Notes: generated by a model from the sequence alone, not told the origin. Numbered from the stretch's first letter, positions 25,901-35,400 are shown. The stretch: 64,000 bases of DNA from Annona cherimola (GCA_030490835.1 CM059975.1:60813174-60877173); one strand, 5' to 3'. Numbers and translations are program-made.

Positions 25901-28733
25901 GAACATAGAATATTTAATTTACGTTGATAAAAGAAAAAAAAGTTGTCATATAATATTTGGCTCTTTGCATGTAAATTAGTTTGGGTTGTAATATAAAGGA
26001 TAAGTTATATATAATGGGTATAAATTTCATAGAAATTAATTCATGTAACCTTTTTGTTTGGCCTTGTTTTCGTGATTATATGAATCACTCCACCCATTAT
26101 ATTTAAAAATCATTCGTTTAATTAAGAAACTAATTTTCTTTGGAATTAAATTTTGTCATGTATCCATTTAATAACAGCGTAAGACCAAAGCAATTTTGTG
26201 AATGCTACGTGTAAAAACTGCAATTTTGTGGACAGAGGTGAAGCTCTTCCTCTCTCGGTAAGCTATCTACTGTCCTTGGAGAGATTGAGCTCTCACACCC
26301 CTTGACATTAAAAAAAAAAAATCAATGCAATAAAATTATTTGGTTTAGATACCTATTTCAAAAACGGTAATTTAATACCTGCATTATCTAAAACATTATT
26401 TCTACTTCGCTACATAATTTCATAAATTATTGTGATATTATTATGTATTTATGAATGCATATAAGTAACTTTCAAATTTTACATATAATTATGTATACTT
26501 TAAAGTAGGTATAGGATACCCAATTTTCGAGTTGAAATGATTTTTGGCAATATCATAATACAAATGTTTATAAACAAAATGATTGAAATTAATTTAGGTT
26601 TAACTTTGAGGGTGCGGAATTGGTTCCGTGGAATCCAAACCATATGTTGGCAATGGATAAAAAATGTTAATTTAAAATTTTTCAATCTAAAACTTTTCAC
26701 TCTCCACAACTATTATATTTTTTAATTATTTTTTCACATTTTCCTATACAACTACTCTACTCTTCAATCATTTCTACACAACTACCCACACAACTAACCT
26801 ATCTATTTTAACTTTATCATCTTTACTACTCATCATTACTCCTATCATATCATATCATTTGACAACTTTTACTCTTCAAAACTTTTCATCAAAAGTTTTT
26901 CCCATTCCCAAACACACCCATAATATAAAAGACTATATATGCAAATATGTCAATTTTTCTAATTATAGTACTTACATTGAATCAAATATTTTAGTATAAT
27001 ATTGCATATATATAACTAATTAACTAAAATACTCTATATATTTGGAAATTAGTATCTTCTGCTCATAGATTATTGCAATTAGAAATTATAACAAAATATC
27101 TATGTTGAAATAATTTAACTTTGTATTAAATTAATGCTTTGACCATCCTCACACAATATAAAAAATTCAATGATCAAGACTACTGTATTTAATTAATTTT
27201 ACAACAAAAATAATTTACATTTTTATTCTTTACAAGGAAGAATATTTTTTCTTTGTATTTGTTATTATGATGGATATAAATTTAATCAAGGATACTTTTA
27301 TGACTCCTCTTCTATGGAACGCTCTTCATTTTTTACAATCTAGATGGTTGATGGAAAAACTACTATGTTTATTATATTTAACATTATTTATGTTATTATG
27401 AAAATTCTTTCTTTTGTTTAGCGTAACTCTATATAAGTTCTAACTATAAACTGTAAAATCAACGTAATAAAATGATTTAATGTTAAATATTTTTAAATAA
27501 TATTTTCAACATTTAAACCATTTAAAATATCACTACTATGTGGATAAATGATTCTACAAAGCATTACTATACTCTAATAATGGATCTAAACATTTTTCTT
27601 AATCATAATTGTACTTATTTTTAAGCAAATGTGACTTATATACATATCGGATTTGAATGAAGCTTAGTCCTTTAACTAAATAAATGATTTAAATATAATA
27701 AATGGATTAAATTTTGTATCAATTATCCACATATCAAAGATAGAGAAGATTCTATAAAATTACTTCTACGAAATCCAGTTTCGGAGAAACATTTCCAAAA
27801 TTTGATTAACATATGTAACCGAATATTTAGACCCAATGCGACGATAAGAACTATTTTAGAGCTTTACTTTCGAAGTTGGAAGCATGCATGAGCAACACAA
27901 CAACCTGTCGCTAACAGCTAGCCTTATTTGCAAATTGCAAGAATATTGACACGGTCTCCTTTTGTTCTGCAATATTTTTAAACTTAAAAGTCCGTTCCCA
28001 ATTTGCCATGGGCGGAAACAATTTTGCAATTAGGAACAGTTGCAAGTTCTGTTTTGCAAAAGATCCCCGCAAAAATCCTCTGCCGAGTGCCGATGGGAAG
28101 AACTTTGCCCGAATAGTCTTTCTTAAGCTTCGCGGTTTGTGTCTGTTCTGCAATATTTTGATACTCAAAAAGTCCTTTTTCACAGGCACGCATATCTTCT
28201 CAATTAGGCAAAGTTACAAGGCCTATTATGTAAAAAGCCCAGACAATAAAATTTGTGGCGACGGCCCACCCAACAACCATCCGGTGCGGGTGTTCATCAA
28301 TTTCATTGAATTTGCAAGGAAAAAATTCCAAAAAAAGAAAAGAAAATGTATAGTTCTTACCGATGATGATGAGATAGATGATCAAACAGCCCATGTTAGT
28401 GAGGATGACAGCGATCTGGAGAGCGAAAGATCCTATCTTTCCGAACGACTCCCGCATGACGCCGGCGTAGGTGGTGGTGGAACCCGAGTCGGTGTATCGG
28501 AGGAGGAAGTCCGTCGAAATTTCGCACATGTAACCCACGAAGAAGATGAGAAGCACGGCCGGCACCACGCCCAGCACCTTCAGTGTCGCCGGAATCGACA
28601 TAATTCCGGCACCGATTATGCTCGTTGCTAGATTGAACACCGCGCCAGACACTGAAGCTCCGCCGCCTCCCTCAGCCACCGCCGACGGCGGCAGAAAGGG
28701 CGGGAAGTCTCCGGATACTTTCTCCACCTTCAT
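13795..28733 (-). CDS. AVT6: AVT6-type vacuolar amino acid transporter (AAAP/SLC38-like family), five exons
   Basis: Joining minus-strand exons 28361-28733, 25661-25816, 18800-19003, 16595-17060 and 13795-13921 gives 1326 nt, that is 441 residues plus stop. Every junction is GT-AG and phase-compatible, and the length is usual for plant AVT6 proteins. A glycine-rich N-terminus is followed by NLATSIIGAGIMSIP (residues 34-48), the hallmark first membrane helix of the amino acid/auxin permease family. About ten more hydrophobic segments follow, including a conserved VTAFTFHFNVHPI stretch across the exon 3/4 junction. Characterised AVT6 proteins export amino acids such as Asp and Glu from the vacuole; substrate and membrane here are inferred. 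Gene-level symbol is by family resemblance; the exact paralogue cannot be set. Start chosen: first ATG, context AAAATGAAG, just before the conserved helix. Introns total about 13.6 kb and are loaded with transposable elements. Confidence 0.93.
13922..16594 (-). other. Intron 4 of the AVT6-like gene (2.67 kb)
   Basis: AT-rich. It holds a Mutator-like foldback MITE (16159-16529) and a small imperfect inverted repeat with arms at 14909-14923 and 14940-14954 (CCATGCGGTTAACTG and its near complement). No other gene-like content is seen. Confidence 0.8.
16159..16529. mobile_element. Foldback MITE with 9-bp target duplication (Mutator-like), in intron 4
   Basis: The terminal arms AATGAATGAT...ATCATTCAT are flanked by tttttaaat at both 16150-16158 and 16530-16538. 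A 9-bp duplication points to Mutator-like elements. The interior (about 16205-16450) is a long hairpin centred near 16327. Same interior type as 22129-22529. Confidence 0.7.
16595..17060 (-). CDS. AVT6: AVT6-like gene exon 4 (residues 245-399)
   Basis: Acceptor GCATGTGCAG precedes TACATCCAATTCG, giving VHPIRYEL. The exon encodes the largest hydrophobic block, with FFGYLLFGDSTMADILTNF and SYALHLMLVYPLVNYSLR segments typical of the family, and ends at donor GTAAGTTT after ..IFPGAIAL. Confidence 0.93.
17107..17123. repeat. Target site duplication, left copy, of the LINE insertion
   Basis: aactaattaagaaacaa, repeated exactly at 17675-17691 after the poly(A) tail. Confidence 0.9.
17124..17674 (+). 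mobile_element. 5'-truncated non-LTR retrotransposon (LINE) insertion with poly(A) tail
   Basis: A 551-bp insertion lies between exact 17-bp duplications. It ends in a 3' UTR-like stretch (17587-17660) and an A tract (17661-17674), the signature of target-primed reverse transcription. Only the C-terminal RNase H part of the LINE reading frame was copied. The element lies antisense to the host gene within intron 3. The clean duplication and open frame suggest a fairly recent insertion. Confidence 0.9.
17125..17586 (+). pseudogene. LINE RNase H domain remnant (plant 'ribonuclease H-like' retroelement type), 153 codons
   Basis: The frame opens with MNVDAS, containing the first catalytic Asp of the RNase H fold. 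It continues with REATAFILGLKWA (Glu), FETDSLLLVKYI (second Asp), and RHGNAVADFLADF, the conserved His-to-Asp segment of plant LINE RNase H domains. So the acidic D-E-D-D set looks complete. The frame is uninterrupted and ends in TGA-free coding up to a TGA at 17584-17586. Reverse transcriptase and endonuclease are missing because of 5' truncation, so it cannot move by itself. The ATG at the truncation point arises from the LINE sequence by chance; expression is not indicated by anything I see. Confidence 0.85.
17675..17691. repeat. Target site duplication, right copy, of the LINE insertion
   Basis: Exact repeat of 17107-17123, directly following the A tract. Confidence 0.9.
18800..19003 (-). 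CDS. AVT6: AVT6-like gene exon 3 (residues 177-244)
   Basis: Acceptor GTATGCAG precedes ACTCTTTAAGG. The exon carries two membrane helices around a loop with SQSPRWLPDLSG, then the conserved AVPVIVTAFTFHFN segment, and the donor GTGAGAAT. All codons are open and match the family pattern. Confidence 0.92.
20985..21407. mobile_element. Foldback MITE, 'tatacccacatagtttgac' family
   Basis: The left arm (tatacccacatagtttgacg, tgaattgcatattagcccac, then acgccgttacctgccgttaat) is matched in reverse complement by the right half up to about 21400. The element can form a hairpin across most of its length. Its right edge merges into TA-rich sequence, so the end is approximate. Confidence 0.6.
21410..22090. 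mobile_element. Foldback MITE with 32-bp terminal inverted repeats, split by a SINE
   Basis: The left end GGATCTAGTTCAATGCACC pairs with the right end GGTGCATTGAACCAGATCC; arms extend through GGGAGCATTGAG. The interior shares 'gtatttaa', 'tttttaccatttttg' and 'gccactaattttaaaaa'-type motifs with elements at 32932, 33543, 34779 and about 47890. The SINE at 21555-21824 interrupts it. No clear duplication is seen because the flanks are TA repeats. Confidence 0.7.
21555..21824 (-). mobile_element. tRNA-derived SINE (about 270 bp), minus strand
   Basis: Exact 10-bp duplications (ctatttttga) lie at 21545-21554 and 21825-21834. On the minus strand there is a polymerase III B-box-like GTTCGAATCCC near 21746-21757, an A-box-like TGGTCACCGG near 21795-21804, and an A-rich 3' tail (T run at 21555-21563 on the plus strand). 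The 5' end is a perfect 10-bp hairpin (CCAAACGAGC-loop-GCTCGTTTGG) at 21802-21824. Confidence 0.75.
22129..22529. mobile_element. Near-perfect foldback MITE (about 66-bp arms) in intron 2
   Basis: The left arm begins GAGGAGTGATTCTATTAGCC and continues through CCCGGGCTAAGTAAATGG. The right arm is its near-exact reverse complement ending ATCACTCCTC. Arm identity is very high, and the AT-rich interior is also self-complementary, so the whole 401 bp could fold. The flanks are TA repeats, which hides any duplication. Confidence 0.75.
23347..23620. mobile_element. Tourist-like MITE
   Basis: Begins GGGTGTGTTTAGG and ends CAATACACCC; the interior matches the complement of 10130-10420. Flanking triplets do not match, so the ends have decayed. 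Confidence 0.55.
24558..24729 (+). mobile_element. SINE-like tRNA-derived sequence
   Basis: Contains a strong B-box-like GGGATTCGAATCCC at 24616-24629, preceded by a tRNA-like head and followed by a non-coding body of about 100 bp. attatttt occurs on both sides and may be a duplication, but in this AT-rich setting that is weak. It is in intron 2, antisense to the gene. Confidence 0.4.
25153..25565. mobile_element. Foldback MITE with exact 9-bp target duplication, in intron 2
   Basis: GGGTTATTTGCAAATACACCC at the left pairs with the diverged right end GCAAATTACCC. The flanks tatatttat at 25144-25152 and 25566-25574 are identical. The 9-bp duplication supports a Mutator-like origin for this family. 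The element ends about 85 bp from exon 2. Confidence 0.7.
25661..25816 (-). CDS. AVT6: AVT6-like gene exon 2 (residues 125-176)
   Basis: Acceptor TGTCCAG precedes GAGACGTG, completing Gly-Asp-Val. The exon encodes a loop (CGTESGDGTIHSG), the EWFGIHWWNSR segment and a hydrophobic helix ending LFLRRV, then the donor GTCAGTC. It joins exon 3 as RRV-DSLRFTSA, the order expected in the family. Confidence 0.92.
26655..26919. mobile_element. Tourist-like MITE, left end missing
   Basis: The interior 'tcaatctaaaacttttcac' through CAAACACACCC matches 10130-10420 closely; the left terminal repeat is absent. Confidence 0.55.
27950..28300. repeat. Imperfect direct repeat, period about 185 bp, in intron 1 beside exon 1
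   Basis: 'tctgcaatattttt' with 'aaaagtccgttcccaatttg' near 27966 recurs as 'tctgcaatattttg' with 'aaaaagtcctttttcac' near 28147. A second matching pair is 'gcaattaggaacagttgcaag' near 28026 and 'caattaggcaaagttacaag' near 28201. This stretch is less AT-rich than the rest of the intron. I do not recognise the unit. Confidence 0.5.
28361..28733 (-). CDS. AVT6: AVT6-like gene exon 1 (residues 1-124 plus first base of 125)
   Basis: Carries the start codon at 28733-28731, a Gly/Pro-rich cytosolic tail, the first membrane helices and the MRESFGKIGSFALQ segment. It ends ATCATCATCG before the donor GTAAGAAC (28360-28353). Reading through the donor would add unrelated residues and a stop, so the splice is needed. 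Confidence 0.93.
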
Positions 28734-28820
28734 TTTAATTCTTCAGATATCGGCGTGTGGTTTCTCAATGAAGGAGGGACGCATATGGAAAAAGGGAAAC
28801 CCCTTTCCTCTCTCTTACTT

Positions 28821-28828
28821 ACATATAG
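28821..28828 (-). promoter_or_regulatory. Candidate TATA box of the AVT6-like gene
   Basis: CTATATGT on the minus strand lies about 90 bp upstream of the start codon, followed by a purine-rich leader. Position and composition suit a plant core promoter; the match to TATAWAW is imperfect. Confidence 0.35.
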
Positions 28829-28859
28829 TCGCAAGGCTCCTGGATTAGCCCACTCTGCT

Positions 28860-30181
28860 CAGTGCATTTGAAACTATTTATCTAGCCGCCACGCCACCAA
28901 CTATCATCAAAATCGGACCCTTGTTTATGCCCACATGATATGATAACACTGCGAGCGTTTGGCATGTGCGGAAAAGGAGGAAAAAATTTCTCTCCTGCTT
29001 TTCGACCGTAATGTGATATGTTAACAGTGTGATTACCCTACCTTCTAATACTCTCTTTAAAATTTTCTATATACTTATCTTATTTATTTTAACTTTATTT
29101 TCTTTACTCTTTATCATTATTCATATCATTTGAAACCAGTCTCCCACTTTTTAAAAATATTTTTTTTATGGAAGTACTTGGCATTTCCATAAACTTAACA
29201 ATTTAAAGTTTTCCACTGTCCACACTTGACTTATATTCTAATTGTTTTTCCATATTTTCTTGTACAATTACTTTACTTTTTAATCAGTTCTCTACGGCCG
29301 CCCGTACAATTACTCTATCTATTTTAACTTTATTATATTTGCTTATTATTATTATATTTATTATATCACATCATTTCTTCCTTTTCAAAAAGTTTTACAC
29401 CAAAAAAATTTCGTTTAAAAGTTTTATTAAATATCAAACACATCTTAAAAAGTTTTGGATGATTTACAAATACACTTAGTTTAACTATAATTACAAATAT
29501 ACTCATATAATTTTAAAAATTATAAATAACCCTTATGTAGTTTAACCATAATTGCAAATATACTCATTTATTATAACACTATTAATGCAATATAATAACG
29601 TGGGTATATTTACAAAAATATCCAAACTATGTGAGTATATTTACAATTTAAAAAATTAAGTGGATGTATTTTAGTTTTTGCAAATGTACTTGCGTAGTTT
29701 ACATATTTTTACAAATATACCTATGTTGTAATAGTGCAGCAATGATATCATAATAATGTTAGTATATTTGTAATTATAGTCAAATTATGTAGATATTATT
29801 TCCAAATTTTAAAATTGTTTGAGTATATTTGCAATTATGGTTAAATAATGTAAGTACATTTACAAATTATCCTAAAATTGTCACAAATGCCAAGCACATG
29901 AAACTAACATTTTTCAACATACTTTTAACTTTTAACCTAATAATATTCAATAGTCAACCAAAAATCAATCTATCATTTCATCAAAAAAAATCAATCTATC
30001 GCTAAAAGCATAGATAACTCCAAAACTTATCATGAAAGTCTTTTCTGACTGACTTACAACAACTAATTAGTGCATAGGAACCACAATGGGTGAATTGATA
30101 ATACAGTGACAAGTTTCAATAGTTTATTTTCTTATACATAGTGTAAAATTTTCTAATTTGCATATTAATTTTATAGCTTTT
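28860..30181. other. Upstream intergenic region of the AVT6-like gene with MITE remnants
   Basis: Contains Tourist-like fragments (about 28990-29150 and 29170-29450) and a foldback MITE (29457-29872). No gene is seen. Confidence 0.5.
29457..29872. mobile_element. Foldback MITE, same family as 25153-25565
   Basis: The left end GGATGATTTACAAATACACTT is complemented by the right end AAATGTA...AATTATCC. The repeated 'tatatttgcaattatggt' type motif runs through both arms. More diverged than the intron 2 copy, and no clear duplication. Confidence 0.55.
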
Positions 30182-30422
30182 TTTATTGGTATACATATAC
30201 GCTATAATATTTGATATTACAATCAAGCGCATTCGACCCTTACACAATAAAGAAATTTTTCTATAAATGGCTCTACATTAGGAAGAAAATCGTAAATATC
30301 CTCACCTAAGGAAATTAATAAACACCTCACACCCATGGGGACTGAGCTTCAAACACACAACCATTGCCCGCTGATATTTCTGTACTGGGCAGACGTACCA
30401 CCAAGCCACAAGCCTGGAGGCA
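30182..30422 (-). mobile_element. tRNA-derived SINE (241 bp), minus strand
   Basis: Flanked by attttatagctttt (30168-30181) and attttgtagctttt (30423-30436), a 14-bp duplication with one mismatch. On the minus strand there is an A-box-like GTGGCTTGGTGG, a B-box-like GTTTGAAGCTC and an A-rich end (...CCAATAAAAAAA). Same general layout as 21555-21824 but a different head sequence. Confidence 0.7.
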
Positions 30423-30954
30423 ATTTTGTAGCTTTTCATTCAACATTTAAACGGTCTAAATTTTTTTTCTACAAATTAATGATTCCGTGAACTTTATAAC
30501 ATTATAATGCATCTATAAATATGGCTTCTGCAAATTAATTATTCTTAAAAAAATATAATATTATAATTTATCTATAAATATGACTAAGTGTTCTTTATAA
30601 TTGATATAGGATTACAAATTTTTAAGCAGACAAGACGTATGCAAATTTTTTATTTTGAGGTACGTACTCAAAATTTGACTAGAATGATTTTGCTAAAACA
30701 ATATCAGTTGTCGGACTTTGATTGTAGTTACGACGAAGGTGGCTGCAAATGGAGAGGCTCACTTCGAGAATTTCGTTTCTTCCACCTGCAATCCGTTTGA
30801 GACAACAAATGCATATGCGCCGTGCAGATGAAGAATGATAATTATCCAGTGCTCTTCGTCCAAGTTTTGTTTGAGTACTCATACATGAATTCGGATGTAA
30901 AATCTACTAATCCGACATGTACATTTTCTGAAAATCTGAGTCCTAAAACCCGTG

Positions 30955-31095
30955 ACATAGAGCAACCTGGGTTAGCGCGGTTGGTGCCAGGGTGTGGCAA
31001 TAATGCCGCTGGTCATGGAATCGATTCTCATAAGTACAACTTTATCTCCTTTGATGGGAGCTTTTTGTCTTGTATTGTTAGAGTTATTTTTTTGG
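30955..31095 (+). mobile_element. SINE-like tRNA-derived sequence
   Basis: A-box-like GGGTTAGCGCGGTTGG (30969-30984) and B-box-like GGAATCGATTCTC (31018-31030) at tRNA-like spacing, followed by a T-rich end. It is locally GC-richer than its surroundings. No duplication identified. Confidence 0.4.
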
Positions 31096-31109
31096 ATTTT
31101 TTTCTAAAT

Positions 31110-31610
31110 ATAATCACTTCATTTCATCTTAATCTCAAATATACTTATAGTGTTTTAAAAATCACAAATATACCCACTACGTTTGCGTTTAATCCCAAAA
31201 CGCTTATTCCGTGAGTTACGTCGTTGGTGAACATGTGAATATTCAAAATCACAAATATACCCACTACATTTGCATTTAATCCCAAGACACTTATCCCGTG
31301 ATACTAATATGCCCTTCAAACTTGATACTAGATTGGAAAATTTGAATATTATAACTCGCTAATGTCTTAATTGCACATGCGTTATAAATTCAGAGAGCCT
31401 TAACTTTATTTCTTGTCTATTTCATTTCATAATTTATTATTTTATAATAGGATTATTTTGAGTCTTTATAAAAATTTAACAGACCATTTTTTTACGAAAC
31501 GAGCATTTTTTGGATTAAATGCAAATGTGGTTAGTATGTTTGGGATTTTCAAAACATAGTAGATATATTTGGTATTAGAGTCAAACATAATAAACATATT
31601 TGGAAAAAAC
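31110..31610. mobile_element. Foldback element, 'aaatatacccactacgtttg' family
   Basis: The left half (aaatatacttatagtgtttt, aaatatacccactacgtttg, taatccc) is complemented by the right half (ggattaaatgcaaatgtgg, gtagatatatttggtatta). A left-half relative occurs at about 11283-11400. Ends are approximate. Confidence 0.45.
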
Positions 31611-32931
31611 CCTGTTTTTTATGAAGAAAGTGTGGGAATGCAAACTCTCCCAGATCTCAGCACTGAAATGAGAGAGAGAACATAATCGTTTCAAAAAAAC
31701 ATCTTTATCTTTTATTAAAAGCATCTAAAATGCAGGTGGGAAATTTATCCCACCAGATATACATCACAATTTCTTTGGCATAGGACATATTTTACAATGT
31801 TTTGAGCAACGAAATTTTCCAAATAGAATACATGAGAGATTTCACAAAAAAGAAATTCTGTACTGAAAGTCTCGATCTGGTCAATAAGTTTGCCATTTGT
31901 GGATTTATCGTCTCCCTTTTGATGAATGTTCGATCTCCTCATTTGTCGACAGTAGAGAAAATTTGTAAGAATATTTAGATTGGTTTGTAATATTAAATAA
32001 GATAAAATATAAGAGTGTGTTTATGAAGTGATAAAACTTTTGATTAAAAATTTTTTAAATTGAAGAAAATGATATAAAATGATAAGACTAATGATGAAGA
32101 ATAAATAAAATAAAGTTAAAATAGATACGTTAGATATATTGGTAGTTGTATAAAAATTATTGAAAAATAGAATAATTATACAGGAAAAAATGAAAAAAAA
32201 AATAGATTAACTGTGAATGACGAAAAATTTTAAATTGAAAAGTTTTAGTTTTAGAAGTTTTTAATACTAACAAACAACCTTTGAGAATTCTCGAACTTGA
32301 TTTGGAATATGAGTTAAGAAAAGATGTAAAATTATAAGATTGATAAAAAAAAAAAAATTCATGATATGGAAGATATTACATGTAGGGCTTAGATTTCACT
32401 GACGAGATCGGCTGGTAAGATGCGTACAAGTGCAGGAGAAATGATAAATCCAGCTCGCGGTGTACTAATTCATGCGCGCGGAGGCGAGCCGACTCTGACT
32501 GGGATCCAATGCATCTTGTTTTTTTCGACAACAGGAGGCGTGTTTACTGTTTAGCGGGAGAAGGCCCCATATTTTGTAAAAGCAGTACAATTAGTCACTG
32601 TTTTTTAATAAATTTGTACACTATGGTCCGATAGGTGTAAAAAGCTTCTATGAAAGATTCCAATATTACTAAATTATTGGAGAGTGACAGGAGCCTTCCA
32701 CGAATGTGGACGGGAAACGACGGAATGTTCATTGCGGTTTTGGTGATTCAGTCGAAATGCATGTATGTAGTGTGGTTATTCAAGGAGAAGTCATTTTCGC
32801 TATTAATCATTTCGTCTTTTCCAAATTAATAATTCCCAGCAACTTTGTGAACTGTGATTTATCAGAATTTGTGTGATCTAAAATGCTCTTTGTATTTATT
32901 TTGAGACATTGGATTATAATATGAAGTTAAC
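31611..32931. other. Intergenic; one Tourist-like MITE and a GC-richer patch, otherwise nothing recognised
   Basis: A Tourist-like MITE remnant spans about 32012-32283 (GAGTGTGTTTATGAAG start). A locally GC-rich stretch at 32395-32540 (with 'cgcgcggaggcgagcc') stands out, but I find no reading frame or known motif. Confidence 0.4.
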
Positions 32932-33269
32932 TGAATGTACTCGGTGCATTTCACTCATTTTTTTAAATTCTTTTGAATTTTTTTTTATATAATTTTTATC
33001 TAGGTATATTTAACATATATATCAATTTTATCATTTTTGGAGATTTTTAGATATTTATTTTTAATTTTTTAAAATTAGTAGCATTTTTGAAATTTGTAAA
33101 TTATGAAAATATCACTAATTTTAAAAAATTAAAAAAATATCTAAAAGTATCTAAAAATTGTAAAAAAATATTATATATGTTAAATACACATAAATTAACA
33201 GTTGTATAAAAAAATTTCAAAATAAATTTTTAAACCTTAAGTGCACCCAAGTGCATTGTATCATATTCC
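32932..33269. mobile_element. Mutator-like foldback MITE
   Basis: Ends TGAAGTTAACTGAATGTACTC and, in complement, GGAATATGATACAATGCAC. Candidate 9-bp duplication attataata (32923-32931) against attgtaata (33270-33278), one mismatch. The interior has the shared 'atttttagatatttatttt' and 'aaaatcagtggcatttt'-type motifs of this family. Confidence 0.55.
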
Positions 33270-33542
33270 ATTGTAATATAGAAATTCCATTGACTGCCGA
33301 ATGTTAACATCCAGGTGAAGCAAGTACTGTTCCAGTTTCACCGATTTGAACGGTTACATTAACAAATTAAATAAGATAGATGACATCCAGATTAATATTC
33401 TAAACTAAACAATTAATAAAGGTAACAGTTGAAAGGATGTTTTCTTGTACGTTTCATTTAGTCTGTGCACTATGACCAAGGGAAAAGAACGGAATAAATT
33501 TTTAAAGCAGTAGAAAAAACACAATAGCAAGGTGTAGATGCT
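33270..33542. other. No feature recognised
   Basis: AT-rich spacer between two Mutator-like MITEs. Confidence 0.4.
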
Positions 33543-33810
33543 GGACTCTGATTGTATGCACCTGGGAGCATACATTTTTTTATTTTTTTTGAAATTTTTT
33601 TTACAATATTGTTAATCTATGTGTATTTAACCTATATATTAATTTTTACCATTTTTAGAGTATTTTAGATATTTATTTTTTATTTTTGAAAATCAGTAAT
33701 ACGTAGGTTAAATATACCTAGATTAACAATCTTATAAAAAAAATTTTGAAAAAAAATTTAAAAAATAGGTATACATACCTCAATGCTCCCCGAGCATAGG
33801 ATCAGGCTCA
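33543..33810. mobile_element. Mutator-like foldback MITE
   Basis: Terminal arms GGACTCTGATTGTATGCACC and, in complement, TGAGCCTGATCCTATGCTC. The 9-bp flanks are gtagatgct (33534-33542) and gtagatgcc (33811-33819). Same family as 34779-35147. Confidence 0.65.
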
Positions 33811-34539
33811 GTAGATGCCTCCCTAACAAGTTAAGATCAGGTGAGTTTTTTGCCTTTCAAACCTTATAACTTCAAATATTTGCTTTTTAAATTTCGAAAT
33901 TTGTATATTTAATTTTTAAAATTGAAAAGTTCAGTTTTGTTGCTTTTTTGTCCTTTAGCTTTTATCACATTAGAAAACTTGTGGTTTTCGTCTATTCGCA
34001 CTAGCATTTTTTAAAATGAAATAAATAACCTACGGTACAAGGATATTACCATCAAGCTGACTTGGACAATGATCCTAACAAGTATTTTTTTTTACTTTTC
34101 TTACGTAAATTTATTTACGTGAATATCTAATTAATGATTATTGAGATCTTTTTGGCGAATCTAGTGTCACTTAAAGTTCATTGCATATATAATTACATTC
34201 TATTTATAATTAAATAAAATATATTATATACGTAAAATGGAATAAGTAGTCTAGAAATAATTTTAAATTTTTTTTGCTTATTAATAAAGGAAAGTGAGCA
34301 GAATTCCAAATTATGTCAACAATTCACATCAATGATAAAAAAAATATGCACGTATACAATCAACTATACACCACCAATGCGCGGAGCCACTATGCTCCAT
34401 CTTCCCCAAATTCCACAAGCCACGCCCACCCATCAGAGAATCGGACCTCTCTCTTTGCCTGGTGTCTGCAAATCCTTCATGCGCGACTTGAAAGATTAAC
34501 TTTGGAGGATGTATTTAAATTAGCACATGGAAGAAAGTG

Positions 34540-35400
34540 ATATAAACATGAAGTCAACCTAGCCTTGTAAGTTGAGTGAAATTGCACCTCAAGTTGACTT
34601 AGATATGCAACTTCGATTAGGGTTAAGGTCCAATTGAAAAGGTAAATATTCCGTACATCGAAGTCGGATCCGAAGTCAACGCATCATGTGACTTGGATGA
34701 AGTTGCATCCTAAGTCAACTCAAGATGGAACTTCGAAAGTTCGAAGCAAATGAATATGTTTCGAAGGGTTTCAAGGAAGGAATCTGATCCTATACACCCG
34801 GGTGCATTTAGGCTTGGTGCACCTAGGTGCGTTTAACCTTTTTTATTTTTTAAATTTTTTTACACAACTATTAATCTAAATGTATTTAACAAGTGTGTTA
34901 ATTTTTACCATTTTTGCAGATTTTTAGATTTCTTTGAATTTTTTAAAATCAATGGCATTTTTTGTAATTTGAAATTATGAAAATGCCACTAATTTTAAAA
35001 AATCCAAAAAAAATCTAAAAATATCCAAAAATGACATATATGTTAATAGACTTACATTAACAATTTTGTTTTCAAAAAAATAAAAAATAGTATTTTCACT
35101 CAGGTGAACTAAGCCTAAGTGCACGTGGGTGCATAAAATTGAGCTCCTTCAAGGAATGAAGTTACAACTCACGTTGACATATCCCACAATTTGAATAAAA
35201 TTACACACCCAAGTCGACTCTATTTGCGACTTAGATCAAGAACACTAAATAAACTTGGATCAGGAAGATGTTAAGAAGGTTTTTCACAAGTGAAATTGCA
35301 CTGTAAATAGACTTAGCTTGTGACTTGAGAAGTGAAGTCGTTACCCAAGTCACTTAGCATATGTTTTGAGCTTTAATGATTGAAAAATTCAAACATTTGT
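34540..35400 (-). mobile_element. Degenerate LTR fragment with AAGTCGACTT-type motifs, split by a MITE
   Basis: Repeated, eroded GTTGACTTAGG, TGCAACTTC and CAAGTCACATG motifs on the minus strand match the motif content of the LTR at 59729-61386. The MITE at 34779-35147 interrupts it. No ends identifiable. Confidence 0.45.
34779..35147. mobile_element. Mutator-like foldback MITE with exact 9-bp duplication
   Basis: ttcaaggaa flanks both ends (34770-34778 and 35148-35156). Arms are GGAATCTGATCCTATACACC and, in complement, GGAGCTCAATTTTATGCACC. This copy best defines the family, which also includes 32932, 33543 and, without clear duplication, 21410 and about 47890. Confidence 0.75.

Larger units (their letters stand above)
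25817..28360 (-). other. Intron 1 of the AVT6-like gene (2.54 kb)
   Basis: Holds a truncated Tourist-like MITE (26655-26919), a short segment ending in an A tract at 26310-26320 that may be a retroposon 3' end, and an imperfect tandem duplication next to exon 1 (27950-28300). Otherwise AT-rich. Confidence 0.8.

Noticed and set aside
28008..28631. 207-codon open frame on the plus strand
   Set aside because: It overlaps exon 1 of the transporter in antisense and has no recognisable domain; composition of the GC-rich exon explains it.
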